Part shown: positions 22,106-30,058 of the stretch, one piece after another
How positions within the stretch are numbered: position 1 is the first letter of the stretch
Layout of the letters: every line of letters begins with the position of its first letter
Assembly (NCBI GenBank): GCA_022361395.1
Contig: JAKSAX010000315.1
Location: 1-38,211, forward strand
Direction: 5' to 3'
Origin: Desulfobacterales bacterium
GTDB taxonomy: Bacteria; Desulfobacterota; Desulfobacteria; Desulfobacterales; Desulfobacteraceae
DNA: 38,211 nt
Notes under the pieces: model-generated
Databases searched by the model: none
The model's input: only the letters and a program-made list of their open reading frames with translations
Told to the model about the DNA's origin: nothing
Program-made: the position numbers and the translations under genes

Positions 22106-23197
22106 TTAGTTTTTCTTCAGGGTATAGGAGCCGTCGGCTTTATAATCGATGGTGGCTTCCACGTAATAAACATCAAGCTCCGGCCTGACATCTTTGACCA
22201 TATAGTATCCTTCACCGCTTCTGGCGCCTGTGGAGCAGACAAAGACAAGGGGTTTGTCAGAGGGCAGGTCTTTGATCCTGGGTTCCAGGTCCTCCACCGG
22301 GATATGGCGGGCGGTTTTGAAATGGCCTTTTTCGAACTCATCTGCATCCCTTACGTCGATGAGGGTAACGGACGAGGGATTTTCAGCCAGGATCTTTTTG
22401 AACCGGTCAAGGTCAATGGAGCCTTCCACATCACCTGCTTTTACAGCCACAGCTTCGCCGCCGGTGCCGAATTGCTTTTTCCACGCCGGATACCCTGTGG
22501 TGAATACGGAAACGTTTTTGTAACCCATGGCAATGGCTTTGGCTGCAGACTTATGGCTCAATTTGCATTTAAGGCCGCCGCAATAAAAAATAATCGGTGT
22601 TGACAATTCCCTGGGCAGCTTTCCTTTAAGGGCGTCAAATTTGGAAAAGGGGATGCTGATGGCAGTGGGGATGTGGCCCTTATCATATTTGGGTTTCTTG
22701 GGCCTGGCATCCACCACCAGGGTTTTATTTTCCGCAATCTGAACGGCAACCTGCTCTGCGGTGATGGCCGGATAGGCGCCCGGCTGTTTTTTATACTCGG
22801 GGAACCCTTTGGCAAACACCTTTACATTGGTGTAGCCGAGAGCCCTGGCTTTTTTAGCGGATTTATGGCTGAGCTTGCACTTTACGCCGCCGCAGTAAAA
22901 GATAAGGAGCGCGCCTTTGTCCTTGGGCAGCATATCCGTCTTTTTATCAAATTCGGAAAAGGGGATACTGACGGCACCGGGAATAAAGCCTTTAACGTAT
23001 TTGGTTTTGTACGGCCTGGAATCGATGATCATTACATCCTCGGCCATGGGAACGGACATTTTTGAAATTACATAGTCAACATCCACGATATCGTCGAACA
23101 TCCAGGCCTCTTTTGCCTGGGAGGATGATACCATGAACAGGATAGCCAGACCTGTAACCAGGCCGAGAATCAATGATTTCTTTGTGAAGGGTTTCAT
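22106..23197 (-). CDS. Periplasmic triple-rhodanese protein
   Basis: A 363-aa secreted protein: signal peptide 1-28 (cut after SSSQA), then three rhodanese domains. Domains one and two are near-duplicates with active loops CGGVKCKLSHKSA (Cys102, Cys107) and CGGLKCKLSHKSA (Cys206, Cys211), each with a second cysteine. Domain three is more conventional, with Cys321 in CSTGARSGEG. All three keep the D-x-R and H-IP marks. Rhodaneses carry sulfane sulfur as persulfide, so this may feed or relay sulfur in the periplasm to the octaheme cytochrome encoded two genes downstream. First gene of the operon, with a sigma54 promoter about 80 bp upstream. Confidence 0.92.
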   Translation of the reverse strand: MKPFTKKSLILGLVTGLAILFMVSSSQAKEAWMFDDIVDVDYVISKMSVPMAEDVMIIDSRPYKTKYVKGFIPGAVSIPFSEFDKKTDMLPKDKGALLIFYCGGVKCKLSHKSAKKARALGYTNVKVFAKGFPEYKKQPGAYPAITAEQVAVQIAENKTLVVDARPKKPKYDKGHIPTAISIPFSKFDALKGKLPRELSTPIIFYCGGLKCKLSHKSAAKAIAMGYKNVSVFTTGYPAWKKQFGTGGEAVAVKAGDVEGSIDLDRFKKILAENPSSVTLIDVRDADEFEKGHFKTARHIPVEDLEPRIKDLPSDKPLVFVCSTGARSGEGYYMVKDVRPELDVYYVEATIDYKADGSYTLKKN

Positions 23198-23278
23198 TCT
23201 GTCTCCTAAAAATATGGGTTTTTATTCAGGGATGAGCAGATCCCTGCATCGTTTTTATCTGTTATCTGTTATCGTATG

Positions 23279-23295
23279 AGCAAAGGGTGTGCCAA
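23279..23295 (-). promoter_or_regulatory. sigma54 promoter for the rhodanese-octaheme cytochrome operon
   Basis: On minus it reads TTGGCAC-ACCCT-TTGCT, a full match to TTGGCAC-N5-TTGCT. Predicted start near 23268, giving a leader of about 70 nt before the rhodanese ATG. The adjacent divergent gene encodes a sigma54 activator. Confidence 0.8.
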
Positions 23296-23401
23296 TGACG
23301 GATATGAATATTTTCAAGTTGTTAACTATCTGATATTGCAACAAAATAATGCGTATTGCGTGGCGGGGGTAATTATGGGTTTAGCCGGTTTTGTTGCCTT
23401 G

Positions 23402-23419
23402 GTGTTAATTCTGTGTTAA
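23402..23419. promoter_or_regulatory. Candidate activator site, GTGTTAA-N4-GTGTTAA
   Basis: Two exact GTGTTAA units 11 bp apart, one helical turn, 106 bp upstream of the minus-strand sigma54 site and 35 bp before the activator's own ATG. The same element, with 16 of 18 bases identical, occurs at 25371-25388 before the other sigma54 promoter, in the same orientation relative to its promoter. Suits an enhancer for the activator, with possible autoregulation. Confidence 0.65.
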
Positions 23420-23454
23420 GTATGGTGCTAATGTGGTTAACAGGAGGAGATATT

Positions 23455-24849
23455 ATGGATATCGGCGGCCAGTGGCGTCCCATCATTGATTCGGTCCAGG
23501 ACGGCATTATTATTGTGGATGCCTACGGAAATTTCATCGCGGCCAACAGTTCCGCCCAGCTCATGACCGGCTATTCAGAGGCAGAGCTTAAGGGGCAATC
23601 CTGCCGGCTGCTGAATTGCACCGGGTGTGAAATCAGGGGGGAGGGGCCGGGAAAAGAGTGGTGCGGCCTGTTTTCAGCCGGAATGATCAGGGATAAAAAA
23701 TGTTTGATCACCTCAGCCTCCAACAGGACCATTCCCATTGTAAAGTCCGCCACTGTCCTGTCCGGGAAAAATGGTGAAATCATCGGTGCCGTGGAGACCC
23801 TTAAAGATGTTTCGGAAAATATCCACTATAAAAACGAACTGGCATCCATCCGGCGGATGTACCACATTGATGACGGATTCCACGGGATCATCGGCCGGAC
23901 ACCTGTGATGATGAACCTTTATGAGCACATTGAAAGCGTAGCCGCCCTGGATACCCCGGTCATGATCCTGGGGGAGAGCGGTACCGGAAAGGAGATGGTG
24001 GCCAAGGCCCTTCACGAGACCGGAAACCGTTCGGACAGGCCTTTTATCAAGGTAAACTGTGCGGCCCTGAGCGAAAGCATCCTGGAGAGCGAGCTTTTCG
24101 GTCATGTCAAAGGGGCATATACCGGGGCGGACACCGACCGGGTGGGACGGTTTGAAGCAGCCCACAGGGGAACCATATTCCTGGATGAGATCGGGGATAT
24201 CCCCCTGTCGGTTCAGGTTAAATTGTTGCGGGTACTGGAAGAGCGCATGATCCAGCGGGTGGGGGAAAACAGGTCCATCCCCGTTGATGTCCGGATCGTC
24301 ACAGCCACCAACAAAAACCTTGACGCCCTGATTGCCGACGGCAAGTTCAGGGAGGATCTTTTTTTCCGGATCAATGTCTTTCCCATAACCTGCCCGCCGT
24401 TACGGCACCGGAGGGATGATATCACCCTGATTATCCAGCATTTTATTACTGTTCATGCGGAAAAAACCGGCAAGAATATCCTGGGATTCACCCCTGAAGC
24501 CATGCGTTTCATGGTGGCTTATCCCTGGCCCGGAAATATCCGGGAACTGCGTAACACGGTGGAGTATGCCTTTGTCCTGGCAAAGGGAAAAGGTATACGG
24601 CCGGAGCATCTGCCCGAGAAAATTCACGGCACTGCTTTTTTTACGCCGGAACCTGAGGCCCCGCTGCCTGAGCCGCCTGCTGCCGGTTCCACCACGGTGA
24701 CGGTACACCGGACCCAGCGCCAGGAGCTGATCGATGCCCTTCACAAGGCCGGGGGAAATCAGACCCGGGCTGCAGAGATCTTAGGCGTTTCCAGGATCAC
24801 CGTGTGGAAACGGATGAAAAAGTACAATGTAAAGGTAAAAAGCGTCTAA
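23455..24849 (+). CDS. sigma54-dependent transcriptional activator (PAS - AAA+ - Fis HTH)
   Basis: The start is set at 23455 ([10 protein letters not shown]), with AGGAGG upstream; the open frame extends back 33 codons through the regulatory site. The 464-aa product has an N-terminal PAS domain (1-120), an AAA+ domain with Walker A GESGTGKE (173-180), the sigma54 contact loop GAYTGA (220-225, a Phe-to-Tyr form of GAFTGA) and Walker B IFLDEIGD (241-248), and a Fis-type helix-turn-helix at the end. The PAS domain has a cysteine cluster, Cys50, 55, 58, 70 and 83, suited to a redox or iron-sulfur sensor. No receiver domain, so it senses directly. Likely controls the flanking operons. Confidence 0.93.
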   Translation: MDIGGQWRPIIDSVQDGIIIVDAYGNFIAANSSAQLMTGYSEAELKGQSCRLLNCTGCEIRGEGPGKEWCGLFSAGMIRDKKCLITSASNRTIPIVKSATVLSGKNGEIIGAVETLKDVSENIHYKNELASIRRMYHIDDGFHGIIGRTPVMMNLYEHIESVAALDTPVMILGESGTGKEMVAKALHETGNRSDRPFIKVNCAALSESILESELFGHVKGAYTGADTDRVGRFEAAHRGTIFLDEIGDIPLSVQVKLLRVLEERMIQRVGENRSIPVDVRIVTATNKNLDALIADGKFREDLFFRINVFPITCPPLRHRRDDITLIIQHFITVHAEKTGKNILGFTPEAMRFMVAYPWPGNIRELRNTVEYAFVLAKGKGIRPEHLPEKIHGTAFFTPEPEAPLPEPPAAGSTTVTVHRTQRQELIDALHKAGGNQTRAAEILGVSRITVWKRMKKYNVKVKSV

Positions 24850-25205
24850 AGGCTTATACAGGCCGCATCACAGGCAATATCTATGAGTTCTGCCGCCGTG
24901 GCCATTCTGCAGGATTCGGCCAGGTCCTTCTCGCCGATAAACCTGGATTGGGCACAGGGGGTGCAGACAAGGATCGGGACCTCATGGGCCTGGAGATAGG
25001 CCAGGGAGTCATCGGCAGAATCCCCGGTGGCTGCTTTCAGGTTTTCCGCCACACCCTGGCGGGCCAGATATACCCCGTCATCCAAAAGGAAGACCGTTAC
25101 ATTTTTATCCTTTTTCCGGGCAACCGTTGCCAGAAAGAGTCCCCGGGTTGCCCGGTTGGGGTTATCGGTTCCGCAGGAGATGGTTATAAGAACGTTATCC
25201 GTCAT
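24846..25205 (-). CDS. DsrE-family protein
   Basis: A 119-aa cytoplasmic protein with the DsrE/DsrF-like fold: VLITISCGTDNPNRATRGLFLAT at the N-terminus, VFLLDDGVYLA in the middle and a CTPCAQSRF loop near residue 83. The loop cysteines may carry persulfide in a sulfur relay, or the fold may simply bind a small ligand. Its end overlaps the sigma54 activator's end by 4 bp, tail to tail. AAGGAG precedes the ATG. It is divergent from the thioredoxin-like operon, so both may use signals in the 25206-25585 gap. The context supports a sulfur-handling role. Confidence 0.85.
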   Translation of the reverse strand: MTDNVLITISCGTDNPNRATRGLFLATVARKKDKNVTVFLLDDGVYLARQGVAENLKAATGDSADDSLAYLQAHEVPILVCTPCAQSRFIGEKDLAESCRMATAAELIDIACDAACISL

Positions 25206-25370
25206 TTGATGCTCCTTTCTTGAAAGTGGAACAAAGCCACAGGTGAGATTTTCCCTTCAGGTCATAAGCTATCTTGAAATGATTTGTAAAGCCACACTGT
25301 GGTAGTCTTTTTTATATCCTGGTTTTATGATACTTTGGGCGCTTAACGGAATTATCCGCAGGGGATGAGG

Positions 25371-25388
25371 TTAACACATGATTAACAC
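25371..25388. promoter_or_regulatory. Candidate activator site, TTAACAC-N4-TTAACAC
   Basis: Two exact TTAACAC units 11 bp apart, 118 bp upstream of the plus-strand sigma54 site. It is the reverse-complement counterpart of the element at 23402-23419, so relative to each promoter both point the same way. The two inter-promoter distances (106 and 118 bp) differ by about one helical turn. Confidence 0.65.
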
Positions 25389-25506
25389 CTGACGGATGAA
25401 CCGCAGAGGTGAAGGTATTAATCATTTAAAAAAAACAGACCTAACAATCGAATAATCAAGGGGTTTGGACGGCGGATCATCAGGCACGGGTTCGACATTT
25501 CAAATC

Positions 25507-25523
25507 CTGGCATTATCTTTGCT
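25507..25523 (+). promoter_or_regulatory. sigma54 promoter for the thioredoxin-like / ferredoxin operon
   Basis: Reads CTGGCAT-TATCT-TTGCT, with a full -12 match and one difference in -24 (T for the last C). Predicted start near 25534, about 50 nt before the ATG at 25586. Confidence 0.7.
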
Positions 25524-25585
25524 GTTAACGACATAACGGAGACAAGGCCCGGGTTTTGTCTTCACCGGTAAGTAAAGGACTTAAA

Positions 25586-26149
25586 ATGAAAAAAGAGAAT
25601 ATACTGGTTGTGGCCCTTGTTGCAATTGCCCTTGGCGGAATTTATCTGTTCAATGCCATGGACTCCGGGGGAAGAGGTGGTAGTGACGCCCAAACCCTTG
25701 CGGTTGCTGCCCAGGAAAAAACAGAGGGTGCCTCTGCCGGCGGCACAATGTCGCCTGCCGGAGAGTATTCAGGCATAGGCTGGAAGGACTATACCCCGGG
25801 TATGGCATTGGCCAGAAAAGAAAACAAAAGTATTTTTCTCTATTTCCATGCCCCCTGGTGTACCTATTGCACAAAGCTGAAGAAGACCACTTTCAGGGAT
25901 AAGCAGGTGCTTGCCTATCTGGAGGAGAATTTCATCAGCATCCAGGTAAACACGGATGAAAATCAGGCCCTTGCCAATCAATGGCGGGTAAAGGGGCTGC
26001 CCACCATGTGGTTCCTGGAATCAGACGGCGGGAAAATCGACAGCATGCCGGGGTATGTTGAGGCAGGAAGACTGCTTCAGATCCTTAAGTACATTCATAC
26101 CAAAAGCTATACTGACATGGAGTTCAATGAGTTTGTAAAACAAGGATAG
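25586..26149 (+). CDS. Membrane-anchored thioredoxin-like protein
   Basis: The start is set at 25586 (MKKENILVVA) because it opens directly into a hydrophobic anchor; an in-frame start ten codons upstream is possible. The 187-aa product has a membrane segment at 5-23, a Ser/Gly/Ala-rich linker, and a thioredoxin fold in the periplasm with active site APWCTYCTKL and cis-Pro motif VKGLPTMWF. The sequence style is that of DsbD-gamma or thiol-disulfide reductases. It may reduce disulfides or carry sulfur between periplasmic partners of this module. First gene of the plus-strand operon with a sigma54 promoter about 65 bp upstream. Confidence 0.88.
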   Translation: MKKENILVVALVAIALGGIYLFNAMDSGGRGGSDAQTLAVAAQEKTEGASAGGTMSPAGEYSGIGWKDYTPGMALARKENKSIFLYFHAPWCTYCTKLKKTTFRDKQVLAYLEENFISIQVNTDENQALANQWRVKGLPTMWFLESDGGKIDSMPGYVEAGRLLQILKYIHTKSYTDMEFNEFVKQG

Positions 26150-26179
26150 TCCGGTTCCGGAATTTTTTCAGGGAGCCGG

Positions 26180-27160
26180 ATGAAAGGCAGAACACGTATG
26201 ACCCGAAAATTATCCCGGCGCGCCTTTTTAAAAGGCTCCCTCACCGCAGCAGCCTCTGCTGCGGCGGTTACCCCCCTGGCCCGGGCAGCTGATGCTGCTG
26301 CCGGACCCTCTGGCGAGCCCCTGGTAACCGTCATTAATATTGCCGATTGTACCGGATGCCAGGAGTGCGTCCATGCATGCCGCGAATCCAATGCAGGAAA
26401 ATTTCCCCGCCCCCAAAAGCCCTTTCCCAGAATGTTTCCTGACCGGGTACCGGTGGAGGACTGGTCTGACAGAAAAGATGTTTCAGACCGTCTGACCCCC
26501 TATAACTGGCTGTTTATCCAACAGGCATCAGCCGTAATTAACGGCGAAGAGACTCTATTGACCATCCCCAGGCGATGTATGCACTGCGTCAATCCCCCCT
26601 GTGTAAAACTCTGCCCCTGGGGAGCTGCCAAGCAGGAGGTGAACGGGTTGTCACGGATTGATTCCGATATCTGCCTGGGCGGTTCCAAATGCAATAAAGT
26701 CTGTCCCTGGGATATTCCCCAGCGCCAGACCGGTGTGGGCCTCTACCTGGATATACTTCCCGGTTTGGCCGGGAACGGCGTAATGTACAAGTGCGACCGT
26801 TGTTTTCAGAAGATTGAAAACGGTGAGACGCCGGCATGTATTGATGCCTGCCCCGAGGGGGTGCAGACCATGGGACCGAAATCCGAGATGGTGAAAAAAG
26901 CCAAGGCCATGGCTAAAGAGATGGACGGCTATCTTTACGGGCTGGATGAAAACGGGGGAACCAATACTATTTATGTGTCACCGGTTCCCTTTGACCAGCT
27001 GGCCATGGAAACCGGTAAAGGCGTCCCCCATTTGGATCCGGTGGAAGACCGGATGGCACAGGGAACCAACCTGGCACGGGCTATGATAATTGCACCTCTT
27101 GCAGGGGCGGCAGCGGCATTTGGTAAATTCTACAAAGGGATGAAGGAGGAGGATAAATGA
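26180..27160 (+). CDS. Tat-exported four-cluster ferredoxin (HybA/PhsB-like)
   Basis: A 326-aa periplasmic iron-sulfur protein. It has a twin-arginine signal RRAFLKG followed by an alanine-rich hydrophobic stretch. Cysteine sets follow for four 4Fe-4S clusters: CTGCQECVHAC, CMHCVNPPCVKLC, CLGGSKCNKVC and CDRCFQKI with CIDAC. This is the layout of electron-transfer subunits in hydrogenase-2, thiosulfate and tetrathionate reductases. A short hydrophobic C-terminus (MIIAPLAGAAAAFG) could anchor it as in HybA. No catalytic molybdopterin or hydrogenase subunit is adjacent. It overlaps the following membrane-protein gene by 4 bp (ATGA), so the two should form a quinone-linked unit. Confidence 0.9.
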   Translation: MKGRTRMTRKLSRRAFLKGSLTAAASAAAVTPLARAADAAAGPSGEPLVTVINIADCTGCQECVHACRESNAGKFPRPQKPFPRMFPDRVPVEDWSDRKDVSDRLTPYNWLFIQQASAVINGEETLLTIPRRCMHCVNPPCVKLCPWGAAKQEVNGLSRIDSDICLGGSKCNKVCPWDIPQRQTGVGLYLDILPGLAGNGVMYKCDRCFQKIENGETPACIDACPEGVQTMGPKSEMVKKAKAMAKEMDGYLYGLDENGGTNTIYVSPVPFDQLAMETGKGVPHLDPVEDRMAQGTNLARAMIIAPLAGAAAAFGKFYKGMKEEDK

Positions 27161-27591
27161 AAATCAAAGGGAAATTGTACGGAATCATCCTGCTCTTCAT
27201 AACCCTGACCGGATTTGCCCAGATGCCGATTTTCAAACGGTACTATACTGCCGATATTCCCGGACTGGGCTGGCTGGCGGAGTTTTATGTCATCCACAGC
27301 CTCCACTATATACTGGCATCCGCACTTCTCTGCCTGGCCGGATATTCAGTTGCCGGTTTTTTGCTGAGTAAAAGGGGGCTTTCCTCCCTGACCTTCTGGG
27401 GCGGGGTCAAGACCTGGCTTATTCTGGGGCTGGTTGTCTCCGGGGGATTGATGGTGGTGAGAAATCTGCCGGGGATATATTTTTCCCATGTGGCTATTTA
27501 TTTAATGAACCTTTCTCATCTGGGGTTCTGTGTGGCCCTGCTCATGGTTTCCGGATTCACCCGGGCAGCCGGCAAACCCTGGGTGCGCTGA
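27157..27591 (+). CDS. Small four-helix membrane protein, probable cytochrome b partner of the ferredoxin
   Basis: A 144-aa protein with about four membrane segments. Histidine pairs near membrane faces (VIHSLHYILA near residue 47 and YFSHVAIYLMNLSHLGF near 112-122) are arranged as haem b ligands would be. It therefore resembles the small cytochrome b subunits that connect periplasmic ferredoxins to the quinone pool, but the sequence is diverged and I would not name a family. The start overlaps the ferredoxin stop by 4 bp. Last gene of the operon; the transcript ends at a hairpin 17 bases later. Confidence 0.8.
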   Translation: MKIKGKLYGIILLFITLTGFAQMPIFKRYYTADIPGLGWLAEFYVIHSLHYILASALLCLAGYSVAGFLLSKRGLSSLTFWGGVKTWLILGLVVSGGLMVVRNLPGIYFSHVAIYLMNLSHLGFCVALLMVSGFTRAAGKPWVR

Positions 27592-27607
27592 GCCGGATTT
27601 GCCAGGC

Positions 27608-27648
27608 AAAAGACCGGCAGGTGGTTACCTTAAAAAGCCGGTCTTTTT
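27608..27648 (+). terminator. Intrinsic terminator nested in the 3' end of the response regulator gene
   Basis: AAAAGACCGGC (27608-27618) and GCCGGTCTTTT (27637-27647), an 11-bp stem with an 18-nt loop, followed by T. The right arm and part of the loop lie inside the last codons of the convergent response regulator gene. It ends the thioredoxin-ferredoxin transcript and may also act on minus, where A/T flanks are symmetric. Confidence 0.8.
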
Positions 27649-28017
27649 GAGTTTTTCCATGATCACCTCCTTGTTAAAGGGTTTGATCACATAGCCGTCA
27701 CACTTGCCCACACAGGCTTTGACTGTTTCAATATCCGAATGGGAGGTGACCATGAGAATGGTGGCCCGCTCTTCATCGTCCAGGCCCCGTTCAGCCTCAA
27801 GTATCCTGATCTGGGTCAGGACCTCGGTTCCGCTGATATCGGGCATGGAAATATCAAGGGTAATCAGATCGTAAAGTTTCCACTCTTCCAGTGCTGTTCT
27901 TACTGCACTCAAGGCTGCGCTGCCGTTCTGGACCCCCTCACAGACACCCAGTTCGCTTACGCTTTTCATCATTTTTTTTCGGCTGACAACTTCGTCATCC
28001 ACAACTAGGATACGCAT
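27625..28017 (-). CDS. Stand-alone CheY-like response regulator
   Basis: A 130-aa single receiver domain. Conserved residues are present: Asp7/Asp8 (VVDDE), phosphoacceptor Asp55 (ITLDISMPD), Thr91 and Lys112 (IKPF). No output domain, so it works by protein contact, as CheY or a phosphorelay shuttle. No kinase is adjacent; the hybrid kinase at the right end of the window has an HPt and could in principle feed it. It stands alone, converging on the ferredoxin operon with a terminator overlapping its end. Confidence 0.9.
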   Translation of the reverse strand: MRILVVDDEVVSRKKMMKSVSELGVCEGVQNGSAALSAVRTALEEWKLYDLITLDISMPDISGTEVLTQIRILEAERGLDDEERATILMVTSHSDIETVKACVGKCDGYVIKPFNKEVIMEKLKKTGFLR

Positions 28018-28359
28018 GTATTGGTTTTCCTTCGGGTATGTATATAGTAGGCTATGTTTTTATTTGGTGACTCAAAGTATAGCCAGTTTTTTCAGCTTTG
28101 GGAATAAGTTTTCTTTTTTAATGTCCGGGCACAGGGCAATTACATACCCCCTGTCTTATTTTACCACCCTGTATCCGGCCGGGCACGGTTTCCATTTTTT
28201 ACCATAAAGGGTATATTCTTGCTTAGGGATCGCGCAATAATTAGTTCGCGTTCTGTTTGCAAAATACCCAATGTTTTAAGGTTTTTTGTCAACAGACTAT
28301 GTGACGTTATTTTTGCGCGACTCCTTATGGCAGTTTTACCCTTTCAGGAGAGAATAAAA
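28018..28359. other. 342-bp intergenic region before the SAM hydrolase gene
   Basis: No gene. Sequence is AT-rich, with GGCTAT/ATAGCC arms at 28050-28055 and 28079-28084 and an 8-bp inverted repeat TCGCGCAA (28230-28237) and TTGCGCGA (28313-28320), 75 bp apart. The frame continuing upstream of 28360 lacks family content. Either inverted pair may be chance. Confidence 0.4.
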
Positions 28360-29172
28360 TTGAAGAAAAATACCCCGCCGATTGCCCTGCTCACGGATTT
28401 CGGACAGACCGACCCCTTTGTGGGAATAATGAAAGGCGTGATTCACGGCATCCATCCAGGCACCGATATCATTGACCTGTCCCACGGAATCCGGCCCCAG
28501 GATGTTTTTCACGGCGCCTTTGCCCTGTGGCGTTCCTATGCCTGGTTTCCCAGGGGAACTGTTTTCTGTGCTGTGGTGGATCCGGGAGTGGGAACGGGCC
28601 GGCGGCCGGTGGCGGTTAAAACCCGGGACTATATTTTCGTAGGCCCGGATAACGGACTTATCTGGGCCGCGGCCGATGAAAATGGCATTGAAAAGGCGGT
28701 GTGCCTGGAAAATCCGGCCTTTTTTTTAGATGAGATATCCCGCACCTTCCATGGCCGGGACATCTTTGCGCCGGTATCCGCCCACCTTGGCCGCAAGTCA
28801 AGGATAGATGAGATGGGACCGGTAATTGATGATTTGAACAGGCTTGAGTTTCCCCTGCCTGAGCCCGGGGAGAACGGATTGATACTTACCGTGCTGGATA
28901 AAGATATATACGGTAATCTCACATTGAACATCTCTGCCCGGGATTTTCTGGAATATACAGGCCGGGTGTTTAATCTGGAGTGTAAAGGTGTAAGGATAAC
29001 CCGGTTCCATGCGACTTACGCAGAGGCAGAGAAAAATATCCCCTTTATTTTAGACGGATCACACGGGCTTTTGGAAGTTGCCGTGAGAAACGGCAGTGCA
29101 GCAGAATTAACAGGCGCTTCACCGTTGGACCGGTTTACACTGGTATCAGGTAAACAGAAACCGTGTATTTGA
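28360..29172 (+). CDS. SAM hydrolase / SAM hydroxide adenosyltransferase (DUF62)
   Basis: The start is taken as TTG at 28360, where AGGAG lies nine bases upstream and the product begins MKKNTPPIALLTDFG as in other members; an ATG 11 codons earlier (28327) is the alternative. The 270-aa protein has the family marks LTDFG, HGIRPQDV, VVDPGVGTGRRP, GPDNGLI and the FHGRDIFAPV segment. It hydrolyses S-adenosylmethionine to adenosine and methionine in characterised homologues, related to fluorinase. Cytoplasmic. MTA phosphorylase and APT follow on the same strand, which fits adenosine and adenine salvage. Confidence 0.88.
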   Translation: MKKNTPPIALLTDFGQTDPFVGIMKGVIHGIHPGTDIIDLSHGIRPQDVFHGAFALWRSYAWFPRGTVFCAVVDPGVGTGRRPVAVKTRDYIFVGPDNGLIWAAADENGIEKAVCLENPAFFLDEISRTFHGRDIFAPVSAHLGRKSRIDEMGPVIDDLNRLEFPLPEPGENGLILTVLDKDIYGNLTLNISARDFLEYTGRVFNLECKGVRITRFHATYAEAEKNIPFILDGSHGLLEVAVRNGSAAELTGASPLDRFTLVSGKQKPCI

Positions 29173-29268
29173 AGCGTAGATCTTTCTTGATTCCCGGGCC
29201 TGATTATGGTAGCGCATTGTGGCGTAATAAATTAATACCACACTTATTCGTTTTAAAAGGAGAACTAA

Positions 29269-30018
29269 ATGATACGGGTCGGTATAATCGGCGGCTCCGG
29301 TTTGGATGACCCTGATATCCTCAGGGATGCCAGGGAAATTGAGGCAGATACTCCGTATGGCAAGCCTTCCTCAACAATTAAATCCGGAAAGATAGGCAAT
29401 ACGGATGTCCTGATTCTGGCCAGGCACGGCCGGCAGCATCAATTCAGCCCCACCCAGGTAAACAACAGGGCAAATATCTATGCACTTCAGGTTGCAGGGG
29501 CCTCCCATATCCTGGCGACTACCGCCTGCGGCAGTCTCCGGCAGGATATCGACCGGGGACATTTTGTGATACTGGACCAGTTTATTGATTTTACACGGTT
29601 TCGTAAAAACACCTTTGCCGATTCCTTTGCAGGAGGGGCGGTGCACACGGCCATGGCCCACCCCTTTGACGAAAACCTGAGAAATAATCTCTATACCTCT
29701 GCCCAGGCCCTGGATTTAAGGGTACACAAATCCGGTTGCGTGGTGACCATTGAGGGCCCCAGGTTTTCAACCGTGGCTGAGTCTAAAATGTTCCGCCTCT
29801 GGGGAGCGGATGTGATTAATATGTCCATTGCCCCCGAAGCCATGTTGGCCAATGAGGCCGGCATACCCTATGCCGCAGTGGCCATGTCCACGGATTATGA
29901 CTGCTGGAAAGAGGATGAGGCCCCGGTGACCTGGGATGAAATCCTGGAGGTATTTAATAAAAACGCAGATAATGTTAAAAACCTGCTTGTCAGGACCATT
30001 GAGAATTTATCCATTTAA
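29269..30018 (+). CDS. mtnP: S-methyl-5'-thioadenosine phosphorylase
   Basis: A 249-aa purine nucleoside phosphorylase family enzyme. Markers are GIIGGSGL at the N-terminus, ARHGRQHQFSP, TACGSLR and the MTAP signature STDYDCWKEDEAPVT, which includes the base and sugar contacts. It splits methylthioadenosine with phosphate to adenine and methylthioribose-1-phosphate. The ATG follows AAAAGGAG. Located 97 bp after the SAM hydrolase gene and 41 bp before the adenine phosphoribosyltransferase gene. No downstream methionine-salvage genes are here, so the ribose branch must be handled elsewhere. Confidence 0.93.
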   Translation: MIRVGIIGGSGLDDPDILRDAREIEADTPYGKPSSTIKSGKIGNTDVLILARHGRQHQFSPTQVNNRANIYALQVAGASHILATTACGSLRQDIDRGHFVILDQFIDFTRFRKNTFADSFAGGAVHTAMAHPFDENLRNNLYTSAQALDLRVHKSGCVVTIEGPRFSTVAESKMFRLWGADVINMSIAPEAMLANEAGIPYAAVAMSTDYDCWKEDEAPVTWDEILEVFNKNADNVKNLLVRTIENLSI

Positions 30019-30058
30019 TTAAACCCAAAATATATACACAGGAGCGCAACAGACATTT

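Larger units (their letters stand above)
25206..25585. other. 380-bp divergent control region
   Basis: No gene. Contains the TTAACAC pair at 25371-25388, the sigma54 promoter at 25507-25523, and an 11-bp palindrome CCACA-C-TGTGG at 25292-25302. The DsrE promoter is presumably within the left part; I cannot point to a clear sigma70 site. Confidence 0.6.

Noticed and set aside
28219-28359. Upstream extension of the SAM hydrolase frame
   Set aside because: Family members begin near the LTDFG motif, and AGGAG lies just before TTG 28360. The extension contains no similar sequence.
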